Of a stretch of 6,538 bases of DNA, positions 1 to 6,538 are shown one piece after another. A program made the position numbers and the translations under genes. The stretch is from Acidobacteriaceae bacterium. Its GTDB lineage: Bacteria > Acidobacteriota > Terriglobia > Terriglobales > Acidobacteriaceae. The notes under the pieces are model-generated. The model was not told the DNA's origin. It ran no database searches and was given only the letters and a program-made list of their open reading frames with translations. The stretch covers positions 1 to 6,538 of the forward strand of contig PMTP01000030.1 in NCBI GenBank assembly GCA_003167305.1. Direction: 5' to 3'. Position 1 is the stretch's first letter. Each line of letters starts with the position of its first letter.

Positions 1-23
1 CCGACCCCCTGGTCCCGAACCAG
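1..23 (-). other. Partial tRNA-Pro(CGG) sequence at window edge, candidate attachment site
   Basis: Read on the minus strand from 23 to 1, the bases form an anticodon arm and variable loop. CTGG (23-20) pairs with CCAG (12-9). The seven-base loop TTCGGGA (19-13) carries anticodon CGG (17-15). GGGGTCGG follows, as in bacterial tRNA-Pro genes such as E. coli proK. The base that should close the five-pair stem (24) does not pair with 8, and no D-arm or acceptor 5' strand is found in 24-100. So only the 3' half from about tRNA position 28 is present, continuing past the window edge. This is the usual form of an att copy left by a tyrosine integrase at a tRNA gene. The T-arm and acceptor end cannot be seen. 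Confidence 0.55.
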
Positions 24-272
24 CTTTTACCGCTTATTGAAACCTATAGAAATAGCGTGATATTAACTGCTTTAGAATGAGTGCGTTGTGGCTGTATCGT
101 TGAAGGTTTTTGATTTGAATTGTTTCAGAGTGCTTTGACCGCTACGATTTCGTCTACACTCAAGCGCACATATGGCGTATCACCGCAGCAAATCACAAGT
201 GCGCCGAGCGTGAGCACCTGGAATTCCTCGAAACGGCCACAGCGGCGAACTTAAATCAGGTCGACATCTCGC
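24..272. other. Non-coding, AT-rich stretch downstream of the operon
   Basis: No convincing gene lies between the pump's stop codon and the tRNA-like piece. Bases 31-150 are about 38% GC by count, against about 60% in the neighbouring genes, which fits a junction or spacer of different origin. There is no clear rho-independent terminator after the pump stop. Weak symmetric elements (GGAATTCC near 220-227; GCGCAC at 164-169 facing GTGCGC at 199-204) are no more than expected by chance. Short plus-strand frames entering from the edge stop by 78. Confidence 0.6.
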
Positions 273-3200
273 TTACTCGCGTTGCAGCTCCCGTTCGCAC
301 AGCCAGGTGAAGATTACCGGCGTTACGATCAGCACGTGAACAAGGGAGCTGAGCATTCCTCCGAGCACTGGGGCGGCGAGCGGCCTCATAAACTCTGCGC
401 CGGTTCGCGTGGACCACATCAGGGGCAGCAGGCCTGCAACCACGGTGGCCACAGTCATCACCTTGGGGCGAAGGCGGAGCAGAGCGCCTTCCATCACGGC
501 CGCGTGAAGGCCGGCGCGCGTGAGCTGGCCTTCGGCTGCGATTCGCCGCGCCACCGCTTCGCGCAAATAAATGACCATGACCACGGCGGTCTGCACCGCG
601 GTTCCAAAGAGCGCGATGAAGCCAACCCATACGGCCACTGAGAAATTGAGGCCGAGCGCCTTGACGAGGAAGATGCCTCCAGAGAGCGCGAAGGGCACAG
701 CCAGCAATACGTGCGCTGCCTCTTTGGCTGAGCCATAGGTGCGATAAAGCAGGACGAAAATAATCACAAGCACAATTGGAATGACCAGCTCCAGGCGCTT
801 GCGCGCGCTGATCTGGTTTTCATATTGGCCACTCCACTCGACGTAGTATCCCGGCGGCATCTTCACCTGTTGAGCTACAGTCCGTTGAGCCTGATCGACA
901 AAACCTACCACATCGCGGCCTCGCACATTCAAGAGGACTGAACCCCGCAACAGGCCGTTCTCGCTGCTGATCATCGATGGTCCCAGCGTTGTCTTGATAT
1001 TGACTACCTTGTTGAGCGGCACCTGTGCTCCGTTGCTGCCGGTTACAAGCACATCACCAAGCTGCTGCGGATTCTCGCGGAAGTCGCGCGCGTAGCGGAC
1101 GCGCACCGGGAAACGCTGCCGTCCCTCGATGGTAGTGGTAAGATTCTTGCCGCCCACGGCGGTTTCAATGGCATCCTCCACGTCGGCGACATTCAAACCG
1201 TAGCGGTCCGCGGCTGGCCGGTCCACGGTCATCTCAAGATAAGGAGAGCCGGTGGTGCGTTCGGCGTAGAGATCGGTCGCGCCGGGCACTTGGCTCACCA
1301 CTTCCTTAATTTCTTCCGACTTCTCTTCGATTACGCCGAGGTCGGGACCGAAAACTTTGATGCCGATCTGCGTTCGGATGCCGGTGGAAAGCATATCGAT
1401 GCGATTGCGAATCGGTTGTGTCCAGATGTTTGTGACGCCGGGGATTTGCAGCTTTTCATCGAGTCGCGCAAGAATTGCATCTTTAGTCAGTCCCTTGGGC
1501 CATTGATCTTTGGGTTTGAAGGTGATGGTGGTTTCAGACATATTCACGGGCGCCGGATCGGTGGAAGTTTCCGCACGGCCAACCTTGCCCACCACCATTG
1601 CAACGGCTGGATCGGCGGCGATGATCTCATCCTGCTGGCGCAGAATCTTGGTCGCTTCAGTCAGAGAGATGCGTGGATCGGAGATGGGCATGAAGAGCGC
1701 CGTCTCTTCATCCAACGGAGGCATGAACTCAGAGCCGATGGTGGTTGCGGTGTAGACCGCCGCGCCGAACAACGCCAGAGCCGCGCCCAGCGTGATGACG
1801 CGGTGGCGCAGCGCCCACGAGAGCACGGGTTTGTAGATGGCTTGCAGCAGGCGCATCACCGGATTCTCATCTTCGCGATGCAGCTTGCCGCGAATGAGAA
1901 AGGTGCATAGAACGGGCACCAATGTAATCGCCATGATGGTGGAACAGACCATGGCAAAGGTCTTGGTGAAAGCCAGCGGATGAAACATCTTGCCTTCCAT
2001 GCCGGTGAGCGCAAAAACCGGAATGAAGGCGAGAATGATGATGACCATAGCGAAGGAGATGGGCCGGCCCACAAGCCGCGCGGCATTCAGCGTGATCTCC
2101 CAGATGTGCTCGCGATAGTTGCCGTGCTCCTCTTCGTATCGTTCTGCCTGGCGAATCACGTTTTCAGTCATTACGATTCCCGCATCGACGAGCACGCCGA
2201 TGGCGATCGCAATTCCACCCAGCGACATGATGTTCGACGAGATGCCCGCGCCCTTCATGAAAAGGAATGCGCCCAGCACAGCAAGCGGCAATGGAATGGT
2301 GACGACGAGAATGCTGCGAAAGTGCCAGAGGAAAAGAATGTGCGCCAGAGTTACCAGAATGATCTCTTCAATCAGCGCGTGGCGCAGCGTGTCCACCGCA
2401 TGGTCGATGAGAATACTGCGGTCATAAAAAGGAACAATTTTCACGCCCGCAGGAAGCCCCGGCTGAATATCGCCGATCTTCTTCTTGATGGCTTCGATGA
2501 CCTCGCGCGCATTGGCGCCATAGCGGATAATGACGACTCCACCGACGGCTTCCTTGCCGTCCTTGTCGAGAACGCCGCGCCGGAACTCAGGACCGAGTTG
2601 CACGCTGGCCACGTTGCCGACGGTGACGGGAGTGCCATTGTAGGCGCCAAGCGAAATCTCTTCGATGTCCTTCAGGCTGCGAATCAGGCCGATGCCGCGC
2701 ACGATATTCTCTGTGTCGCCGGTTTCGATCACCTTGGCGCCGACGTTGTTGTTGCTGCGTTCGACCGCGCCAACGACATCCTTCAGCGCGATGTTGTAGG
2801 CACGCAGCTTGATGGGATCGAGATCGATCTGGTACTGCTTTACGAATCCGCCGACGCTGGCGACTTCGGCGACTCCAGGCACGGAGTTAAGCTGATATTT
2901 GATGAACCAATCCTGTATGGAATGAAGCGTGCCGCTGTCGTAAGGCCCTTCGACGGTGTACCAGAAAACCTGGCCTACGCCGGTTGCATCCGGGCCCATC
3001 ATCGGCGTAACGCCCGCGGGCAGAAAGCTGCCCGCCAGGCTGAGCCGCTCCAGCACGCGAGTGCGCGCAAAGTAGATGTCCACTGAATCTTCGAAGATGA
3101 CATTCACCATCGAGAAGCCGAAGGCCGATGCCGAGCGGACCGTGCGCACGTGCGGCAGACCTTGCAAGTTCACGGTGAGCGGATAGGTGATCTGGTCTTC

Positions 3201-3383
3201 GACCTCCTGCGGGCTGCGGCCCTGCCATTCAGTGAAGACGATGACCTGGTTCTCGCTCAGGTCGGGGATCGCGTCGATGGGCGTATGCAACAGCGCCCAA
3301 TAGCCCCACACCGCGAACGCAGCATAGACGGCCAGGATCAGCCAGCGGTTCTTCATCGAAAACTCAAGGATGCGGTTGATCAT
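273..3383 (-). CDS. cusA: CusA/CzcA-family heavy-metal efflux RND pump, probably Cu(I)/Ag(I)
   Basis: Inner-membrane proton-driven RND transporter of the heavy-metal (HME) class, the engine of a tripartite efflux pump. At 1036 residues it is full length (E. coli CusA has 1047). It has the RND layout: TM1 at about 13-32, a large periplasmic loop, TM2-TM6 at about 338-498, TM7 at about 528-547, a second loop, then TM8-TM12 at about 864-1026. Family motifs include '[14 protein letters not shown]' (34-47), 'GPDATGVG' (130-137), '[13 protein letters not shown]' (384-396) and '[12 protein letters not shown]' (657-668). Asp400 in TM4 matches CusA Asp405, and Lys974 matches Lys984. Met565, Met615 and Met664 match the CusA copper triad Met573/623/672, with neighbours Glu617 and Arg661 also kept. 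This favours Cu(I)/Ag(I) over the divalent ions of CzcA. Two differences: CusA Glu939 is Gln931 here and Met403 is Leu398. It is the last gene of the operon. The ATG start follows AGGAGA, which overlaps the adaptor's stop codon. Substrate is inferred. Confidence 0.95.
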   Translation of the reverse strand: MINRILEFSMKNRWLILAVYAAFAVWGYWALLHTPIDAIPDLSENQVIVFTEWQGRSPQEVEDQITYPLTVNLQGLPHVRTVRSASAFGFSMVNVIFEDSVDIYFARTRVLERLSLAGSFLPAGVTPMMGPDATGVGQVFWYTVEGPYDSGTLHSIQDWFIKYQLNSVPGVAEVASVGGFVKQYQIDLDPIKLRAYNIALKDVVGAVERSNNNVGAKVIETGDTENIVRGIGLIRSLKDIEEISLGAYNGTPVTVGNVASVQLGPEFRRGVLDKDGKEAVGGVVIIRYGANAREVIEAIKKKIGDIQPGLPAGVKIVPFYDRSILIDHAVDTLRHALIEEIILVTLAHILFLWHFRSILVVTIPLPLAVLGAFLFMKGAGISSNIMSLGGIAIAIGVLVDAGIVMTENVIRQAERYEEEHGNYREHIWEITLNAARLVGRPISFAMVIIILAFIPVFALTGMEGKMFHPLAFTKTFAMVCSTIMAITLVPVLCTFLIRGKLHREDENPVMRLLQAIYKPVLSWALRHRVITLGAALALFGAAVYTATTIGSEFMPPLDEETALFMPISDPRISLTEATKILRQQDEIIAADPAVAMVVGKVGRAETSTDPAPVNMSETTITFKPKDQWPKGLTKDAILARLDEKLQIPGVTNIWTQPIRNRIDMLSTGIRTQIGIKVFGPDLGVIEEKSEEIKEVVSQVPGATDLYAERTTGSPYLEMTVDRPAADRYGLNVADVEDAIETAVGGKNLTTTIEGRQRFPVRVRYARDFRENPQQLGDVLVTGSNGAQVPLNKVVNIKTTLGPSMISSENGLLRGSVLLNVRGRDVVGFVDQAQRTVAQQVKMPPGYYVEWSGQYENQISARKRLELVIPIVLVIIFVLLYRTYGSAKEAAHVLLAVPFALSGGIFLVKALGLNFSVAVWVGFIALFGTAVQTAVVMVIYLREAVARRIAAEGQLTRAGLHAAVMEGALLRLRPKVMTVATVVAGLLPLMWSTRTGAEFMRPLAAPVLGGMLSSLVHVLIVTPVIFTWLCERELQRE

Positions 3384-3388
3384 GGTCT

Positions 3389-3393
3389 CTCCT
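3389..3393 (-). promoter_or_regulatory. Ribosome binding site of the RND pump gene
   Basis: AGGAG lies five bases before the ATG at 3383 and runs into the TAG stop (3392-3394) of the adaptor gene. This supports the pump start and suggests that ribosomes finishing the adaptor can restart on the pump. Confidence 0.75.
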
Positions 3394-4966
3394 ATCTGGC
3401 GCTGAGGTGTGTGCGCATGGATGCGATGACATTGCTGTTCTTACTCGCCTCCGCAAGCACGGTCCATGTGCCCGCCATTGGCGCCTGGCCCTTGCCTTCG
3501 TATGTTTTACTGTTCGCCTTCCATGCCAGTTCGCAGGAACTCTTCATCTCCGGCATTCCCATTGAAGGCATCGCGGGCATGACGAGCGTGACCGTAACGC
3601 GAGCATCGGAGATAGGCTTGCCGCCAGCATCCGTCAGTGTCACGCGGAACTGATTGTCCTCGCCGGCCTTCATCGGATTGGGATCGGCGTGAAAGTCGAT
3701 CTTGGCCGCACTGGCCTCTGGACTTTTATTCGTGGAAGAGGGCGCCGCTTGCTGGGTTGCCGCAAATTCCTTCGAGCCGCCGTAAAGCCCCGAGACTCCC
3801 GAGCTGAGATGAGCCTGCGAGTCAATCAGGAAGTTGCCGTTGAGCACCACGCTATCGCCCATCGCCAACCCATGCAGCACGGGAAACAAGTCTTCCGTCG
3901 CCGCGCCCACTTGCACTTCACGTGCCTCGTAGACGCCGCTGGGCCGGGCCACGTACACGATCTTGCGCGTGCCGGTATCAAGAACTGCCGAGCGAGGAAC
4001 CACGATGGATGGCTCTGCGGCGCGGCTCACGAATGTTGCGCTCACAAACATGCCGGGCAGCAGACGCATATCCGGGTTGGCGACATGCACATGGACCGGA
4101 ACCGTACGCGTCTGCGGATTGGCGGCTGGCTCGATAAAGTCCACATGACCGTGCAGAGTTCTGTTGGGCAGCGACTCGGCGGTTATCTCCACCTCCTGTC
4201 CTTGACGAATCTGTGGCAGTTGCTCCTCGTAAACATCCGCCTTGATCCACACCTGATTGAGATCGGCGACGGTAAGCAGCGTGTCGCCCGCGTTCACATA
4301 CTGCCCTTGCGTCACCTTGCGATCGACAACCGTTCCCGAAGCGTAGGAATAAATAGTGACGTGAGGTACGCCGTCTTTCTCCGGCGCATCCGACTGCTTG
4401 CCACTGATCCCCCAAAGTTCCAGCTTGTGCTGACTCGCCTTCACCAGCGCGTCGGCCTGCGTGCGCGCAAACGCATCATCCGACTGCTTCAGTTGATTGC
4501 GATTCTCCTCCGCCAGGTGATACTCCTCGATAGCGGTGGCAACTTCAGGGCTATAAATGTCGGCTACCGGCTGTCCGCTGCGCACGCGCTCGCCGGTGTA
4601 TTGCACATAGAGCTTGTCCACGCGGCCACTGATGCGCGCGCTCACGGCGGCAAGTTGCGCCTCCGGCTGCTCCACGCGGCCAAACGCGGCTATGTCCGTC
4701 TTCAGCACGGCGGTGCGCACCTCGGCAACCTGCACGCCCGCCGCGGTAATCTCGGCCGGAGTCAGCTCGACCGTCGTGCCGGGCTCAGTGCCTTGTTGCG
4801 CGGCCTGGCCATTATCGGACCGAGTGGAAACGGCGGGGCTTGCCGTATTCGCTGCCGCTGCAACAGCGCGCATCTCCCTCGCTGTCAACAATCCGACCAC
4901 CAGAGCCGCGCTCAATACTCCAGCGCCTACACCGAATACAAACAGCTTCTTTTCCTTCATTGTCAT
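3392..4966 (-). CDS. cusB: CusB-type periplasmic adaptor with C-terminal YtkA/FixH-like Met-rich domain
   Basis: Membrane-fusion (adaptor) subunit that links the RND pump to the outer-membrane channel. It has 524 residues; E. coli CusB has about 407, and the extra length is mostly C-terminal. A signal/anchor segment lies at about 8-28. A low-complexity Ala/Ser/Thr linker (about 33-65) follows. The lipoyl/barrel-sandwich halves are near 104-141 ('[18 protein letters not shown]') and 205-236 ('[19 protein letters not shown]'), with a helical hairpin between them (about 142-188). The beta-barrel spans about 238-315 and the membrane-proximal domain about 316-398. After a Ser/Ala linker, residues 422-524 form a YtkA/FixH-like beta domain starting '[18 protein letters not shown]'. 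It carries five Met residues (463, 466, 469, 471, 474) in '[12 protein letters not shown]', a plausible Cu(I) site. The N-terminal methionines used by E. coli CusB are not visible. The start at 4966 is preferred over the ATG at 4960 because AAGGA sits seven bases upstream. The fold calls are by motif reading, and the metal role of the C-terminal domain is inferred. Confidence 0.92.
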   Translation of the reverse strand: MTMKEKKLFVFGVGAGVLSAALVVGLLTAREMRAVAAAANTASPAVSTRSDNGQAAQQGTEPGTTVELTPAEITAAGVQVAEVRTAVLKTDIAAFGRVEQPEAQLAAVSARISGRVDKLYVQYTGERVRSGQPVADIYSPEVATAIEEYHLAEENRNQLKQSDDAFARTQADALVKASQHKLELWGISGKQSDAPEKDGVPHVTIYSYASGTVVDRKVTQGQYVNAGDTLLTVADLNQVWIKADVYEEQLPQIRQGQEVEITAESLPNRTLHGHVDFIEPAANPQTRTVPVHVHVANPDMRLLPGMFVSATFVSRAAEPSIVVPRSAVLDTGTRKIVYVARPSGVYEAREVQVGAATEDLFPVLHGLAMGDSVVLNGNFLIDSQAHLSSGVSGLYGGSKEFAATQQAAPSSTNKSPEASAAKIDFHADPNPMKAGEDNQFRVTLTDAGGKPISDARVTVTLVMPAMPSMGMPEMKSSCELAWKANSKTYEGKGQAPMAGTWTVLAEASKNSNVIASMRTHLSAR

Positions 4967-6300
4967 TTGCTTGTCCTTCCGTAGTTGCTGTTCGTTTCTG
5001 GGTTGCTGTTCGTTTGGTTCGCTATCGGCGCTCCTATGGCGCGTTCTAACTTCGCCATGCCCTCGTCCGTAGCTGCCGACGCCTTGTAGGTTGCGGTCTG
5101 AATATCGAGCAGCAGGTTCTGAGCGTCGATCAAGCTCATGAACTCAGCGCGGTTGTTTTGGTATGCGGCTGTGGAGGCTTTGAATGATGCTTCAGCTTGC
5201 GGCAGCAGCGTGTTGCGATAGAGCTTGACACGCTTCCCGGCGGCCGTCACTGCAATCTGCGCTTGCCGAATCTCAAGGAAGACCATTGCGGCGCGCGCAT
5301 CGAGTTCCGCCTGCGACACATCAGTCGCCGCATCGGCCTGCTTCGCCTCGCCGTCATGGCGCTCGCGATTCAACCAGGGCAGGTTCATCGACACTTCGCC
5401 CATGTACGCGTTGCGCGCCAGGGAGCCGGTTGGCATCAGCATGTACCCCAGACCGACGGTGAAGTCGGGTTTCATTGCCAGCCGCGTCAGCTTTCCCTCA
5501 TCCCTGGACTTTGCAATCTGCGTGCGCAAGGCCGCCAGTTCAGGCCGGTGCTCAATCGCCGCTTGCTCCAGTTCCTCAATGGAGGGCAGCGCAGCAGGGC
5601 TTGTGTAGCTGCCGGCAATTTCGATTGCCTCGTCCGGAGGCCGGCCCATCAAAGCATTCAACTGCGCGCGCGCGTTGTCCCGCTCTTCATCCAGCTCAAT
5701 GAGTTGTTCGTTCAGGCGAGTCAGCGCCATCTGCGCGCGCAGTACGTCTGCCTGTGGCGCCTTGCCGGTGGTGTATTCGGCCAGCGCCGCGGCCAGCGCC
5801 TCTTTCAGCAGCGAACTCTGGCGCGCCTGCAACCGCGCTTCATCTGCATTGCGCATCAGACCGATGCAGAGTTTGCGTACCTCGACGGAGACCTCCTGGC
5901 GCAGAGTCTCCAGATCGAAGGCCGCTACGCCCGCGTCGTCCTGCGCCAGCCTCGCGCGCTGATCCCGCTTCAGGCGGCTGGGGAAGGTCTGCTGGATCGA
6001 CACCATGATTTGCGCCTGATTCAGATCCCATGGCCGGCGCAGTGGTGTATCCCAGTCGCGCATCATCAGCATGGGATCGTCGAGGCTGCGCGCGGTCGCG
6101 GTCTTCAACTGGGCCAGCGACAAACGCCGCACCGCCGCGCGGATCTCGGGATTGCTCTCCAGCGCAGCCGCTACAGCCTCATCAACAGACAAAGGCGCAA
6201 CCGCCGCATCAGGCGCGGTAACAGAGCGCGGCTCCGTCTGCCCCAAACAGGCAATCGACAGCGCCAGCACAAATGGCGCACAAACACAGATAGATTTCAC
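4963..6300 (-). CDS. TolC/CusC-family outer-membrane efflux channel
   Basis: Outer-membrane factor that forms the trans-periplasmic exit duct for the adaptor and RND pump encoded downstream. Its 445 residues are normal for the family. A signal sequence occupies about 1-20. Two OEP repeats follow: the first about 38-220, ending 'LNALMGRPP', the second about 240-424, ending 'LERAIGAP'. Each has long Ala/Gln/Arg-rich helices predicted to form coiled coils. The motifs 'LSVDEAVAAALESNPEI' (37-53) and 'HRPELAALR' (251-259) are typical OEP repeat openings. The start is GTG: an in-frame TGA sits at 6304-6306, the next Met is residue 77, and GGAG lies seven bases upstream. Cys18 in 'ALSIAC' makes a loose lipobox, so the mature protein might be acylated like CusC, but Ser at -3 is not canonical. 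The C-terminus is an Asn-rich tail that includes a short repeat. First complete gene of the operon; it overlaps the adaptor by four bases. The family is clear; metal specificity comes from context. Confidence 0.93.
   Translation of the reverse strand: MKSICVCAPFVLALSIACLGQTEPRSVTAPDAAVAPLSVDEAVAAALESNPEIRAAVRRLSLAQLKTATARSLDDPMLMMRDWDTPLRRPWDLNQAQIMVSIQQTFPSRLKRDQRARLAQDDAGVAAFDLETLRQEVSVEVRKLCIGLMRNADEARLQARQSSLLKEALAAALAEYTTGKAPQADVLRAQMALTRLNEQLIELDEERDNARAQLNALMGRPPDEAIEIAGSYTSPAALPSIEELEQAAIEHRPELAALRTQIAKSRDEGKLTRLAMKPDFTVGLGYMLMPTGSLARNAYMGEVSMNLPWLNRERHDGEAKQADAATDVSQAELDARAAMVFLEIRQAQIAVTAAGKRVKLYRNTLLPQAEASFKASTAAYQNNRAEFMSLIDAQNLLLDIQTATYKASAATDEGMAKLERAIGAPIANQTNSNPETNSNYGRTSK
4974..4980 (-). 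promoter_or_regulatory. Ribosome binding site of the adaptor gene
   Basis: GGAAGGA ends seven bases before the ATG at 4966 and lies inside the last codons of the channel gene. The stop TGA (4965-4963) and the start ATG (4966-4964) share bases as ATGA, the classic arrangement for translational coupling. This decides the start in favour of 4966. Confidence 0.75.
4984..5015 (-). repeat. Short tandem repeat in the 3' end of the channel gene
   Basis: Two identical 14-base copies of AAACGAACAGCAAC (minus strand) occupy 5002-5015 and 4984-4997, with a four-base spacer, giving a period of 18 bases (six codons). They encode 'QTNSNP' and 'ETNSNY' at residues 429-440 of the channel protein, so the copies stay in frame. 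The tail lies past the second OEP repeat and is probably unstructured. Confidence 0.8.
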
Positions 6301-6385
6301 TCTTCAACTCCGCGTGAATCGGCAAAAGGAGAAATGCCAGGGCGCAGAGATGCACACCCCGGAGAGCCAATGCGGAAGTGAAGAT
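6301..6385 (-). other. Leader/intergenic gap before the channel gene
   Basis: This stretch of 85 bases lies between the stop of the upstream frame (6386-6388) and the GTG start. Apart from the Shine-Dalgarno site I see no convincing sigma-70 -10/-35 pair. The AT-rich patch around 6381-6400 could hold a weak -10 element, but no matching -35 is visible. No intrinsic terminator (GC hairpin plus T-run) separates the two genes, which fits one transcript starting upstream of the window. Confidence 0.4.
6308..6311 (-). promoter_or_regulatory. Ribosome binding site deciding the GTG start of the channel gene
   Basis: GGAG lies seven bases before the GTG at 6300. Together with the in-frame stop at 6304-6306 it fixes this rare start codon, which has no competing ATG before the signal peptide. 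Confidence 0.7.
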
Positions 6386-6538
6386 TTAGATTCTTAAGTT
6401 GAATGCGCCCGGAGGCGGAGACTCCGGCAGGATGATAGCCGCGACAGAAACTGTACGTGGCGAGGAGATCTCATCTAAGGAGATGAATTCCTGAGCAACT
6501 GTCATTGGAGCCGAACCGGGAAGGTTGGCCGCAACGAC
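6386..6538 (-). CDS. Possible 3' end of an upstream gene, unknown function (partial)
   Basis: A minus-strand frame is open from the window edge for 50 codons and ends at TAA (6388-6386). The readable peptide ends '...LPESPPPGAFNLRI' and includes a hydrophobic stretch 'TVSVAAIILP'. The internal ATG at 6505 has no purine-rich ribosome site, so the true start is probably outside the window. Third codon positions are G or C in 28 of 50 codons, a modest figure that neither proves nor excludes coding. I do not recognise the protein. Its direction and the terminator-free 85-base gap suggest a first member of the metal-efflux operon, perhaps a small periplasmic protein. A 50-codon open stretch can also arise by chance. 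Confidence 0.4.
   Translation of the reverse strand, partial: VVAANLPGSAPMTVAQEFISLDEISSPRTVSVAAIILPESPPPGAFNLRI

Noticed and set aside
3..80. Plus-strand frame entering from the left edge and stopping at 76-78 as the end of a gene
   Set aside because: Only about 25 codons, and its first bases are better explained as the antisense of a tRNA-Pro anticodon arm.
180..272. Terminator for the operon just after the pump stop
   Set aside because: Only weak stems of three to four pairs and no T-run on the minus strand.
1980..3086. Plus-strand open frame (368 codons) opposite the pump gene
   Set aside because: Asp/Ala/Arg-rich without family motifs, antisense to the highly conserved RND core.
3689..4984. 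Long plus-strand open frame (431 codons) opposite the adaptor gene
   Set aside because: Arg/His/Leu-rich composition with no recognisable domain, fully antisense to a clear adaptor gene; a codon-bias shadow.
5197..6381. Plus-strand open frame (394 codons) opposite the channel gene
   Set aside because: Arg/Gln-rich, no known motif, antisense to the OEP repeats; a shadow.
6409..6427. GC hairpin CCGGAG / CTCCGG as a terminator
   Set aside because: No T-run follows on either strand, and it lies inside the putative upstream frame.
6444..6454. ACAG-AAA-CTGT inverted repeat as a CopY/BlaI-type metal operator
   Set aside because: Does not fit the TACAnnTGTA box and sits inside the probable coding frame.
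6297..6470. Second minus-strand frame ending in TGA that overlaps the GTG start as GTGA
   Set aside because: About 55 codons with no ATG start or ribosome site and no recognisable protein; the other frame (ending at 6386) looks more protein-like.
6471..6486. Perfect inverted repeat TCATCT-AAGG-AGATGA, next to palindrome GAGATCTC (6465-6472)
   Set aside because: Could be an operator, but it lies within the probable upstream coding frame, and a six-pair stem is not rare. No known regulator box matches.

Overview
The window holds one heavy-metal efflux operon, all on the minus strand, and most of its length is coding. In transcription order (right to left) it contains a TolC/CusC-type outer-membrane channel, a CusB-type periplasmic adaptor, and a CusA-type RND pump. 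The order outer-membrane channel, adaptor, pump and the spacing are compact. The channel and adaptor genes overlap by four bases (ATGA), and the adaptor and pump genes are eight bases apart. Each gene has a recognisable Shine-Dalgarno sequence. Together the three proteins should form a channel through both membranes of a Gram-negative cell. The pump keeps the three-methionine periplasmic site known from E. coli CusA, so Cu(I)/Ag(I) is the likeliest substrate.

Organism: a Gram-negative (diderm) bacterium with about 60% GC in its genes. The style (a CusB adaptor ending in a YtkA/FixH-like methionine-rich domain, and a pump with 'GTAVQTAVV' in TM10) suggests an acidobacterium or similar soil bacterium. 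This is an impression; no 16S or marker gene is present.

Right edge (6301-6538): an open minus-strand frame enters from outside the window and stops at 6386-6388. It is probably the 3' end of a small upstream gene of the same operon. An 85-base gap follows, then the GTG start of the channel gene. No sensor kinase, response regulator, MerR-type regulator or CusF gene is in view.

Left edge (1-272): no gene is recognised. Bases 31-150 are AT-rich (about 38% GC by count). The first 23 bases, read on the minus strand, match the anticodon arm and variable loop of a bacterial tRNA-Pro(CGG). The match stops abruptly inside the anticodon stem, with no D-arm upstream. Such 3' tRNA pieces are typical attachment-site remnants at the ends of integrated islands, so the operon may lie at the end of a mobile island. 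No integrase is visible here.

No wholly new system was found. The points most worth checking are the possible att site, the adaptor's C-terminal methionine-rich domain (possibly standing in for CusF), and a Glu-to-Gln change at a proton-relay position of the pump.
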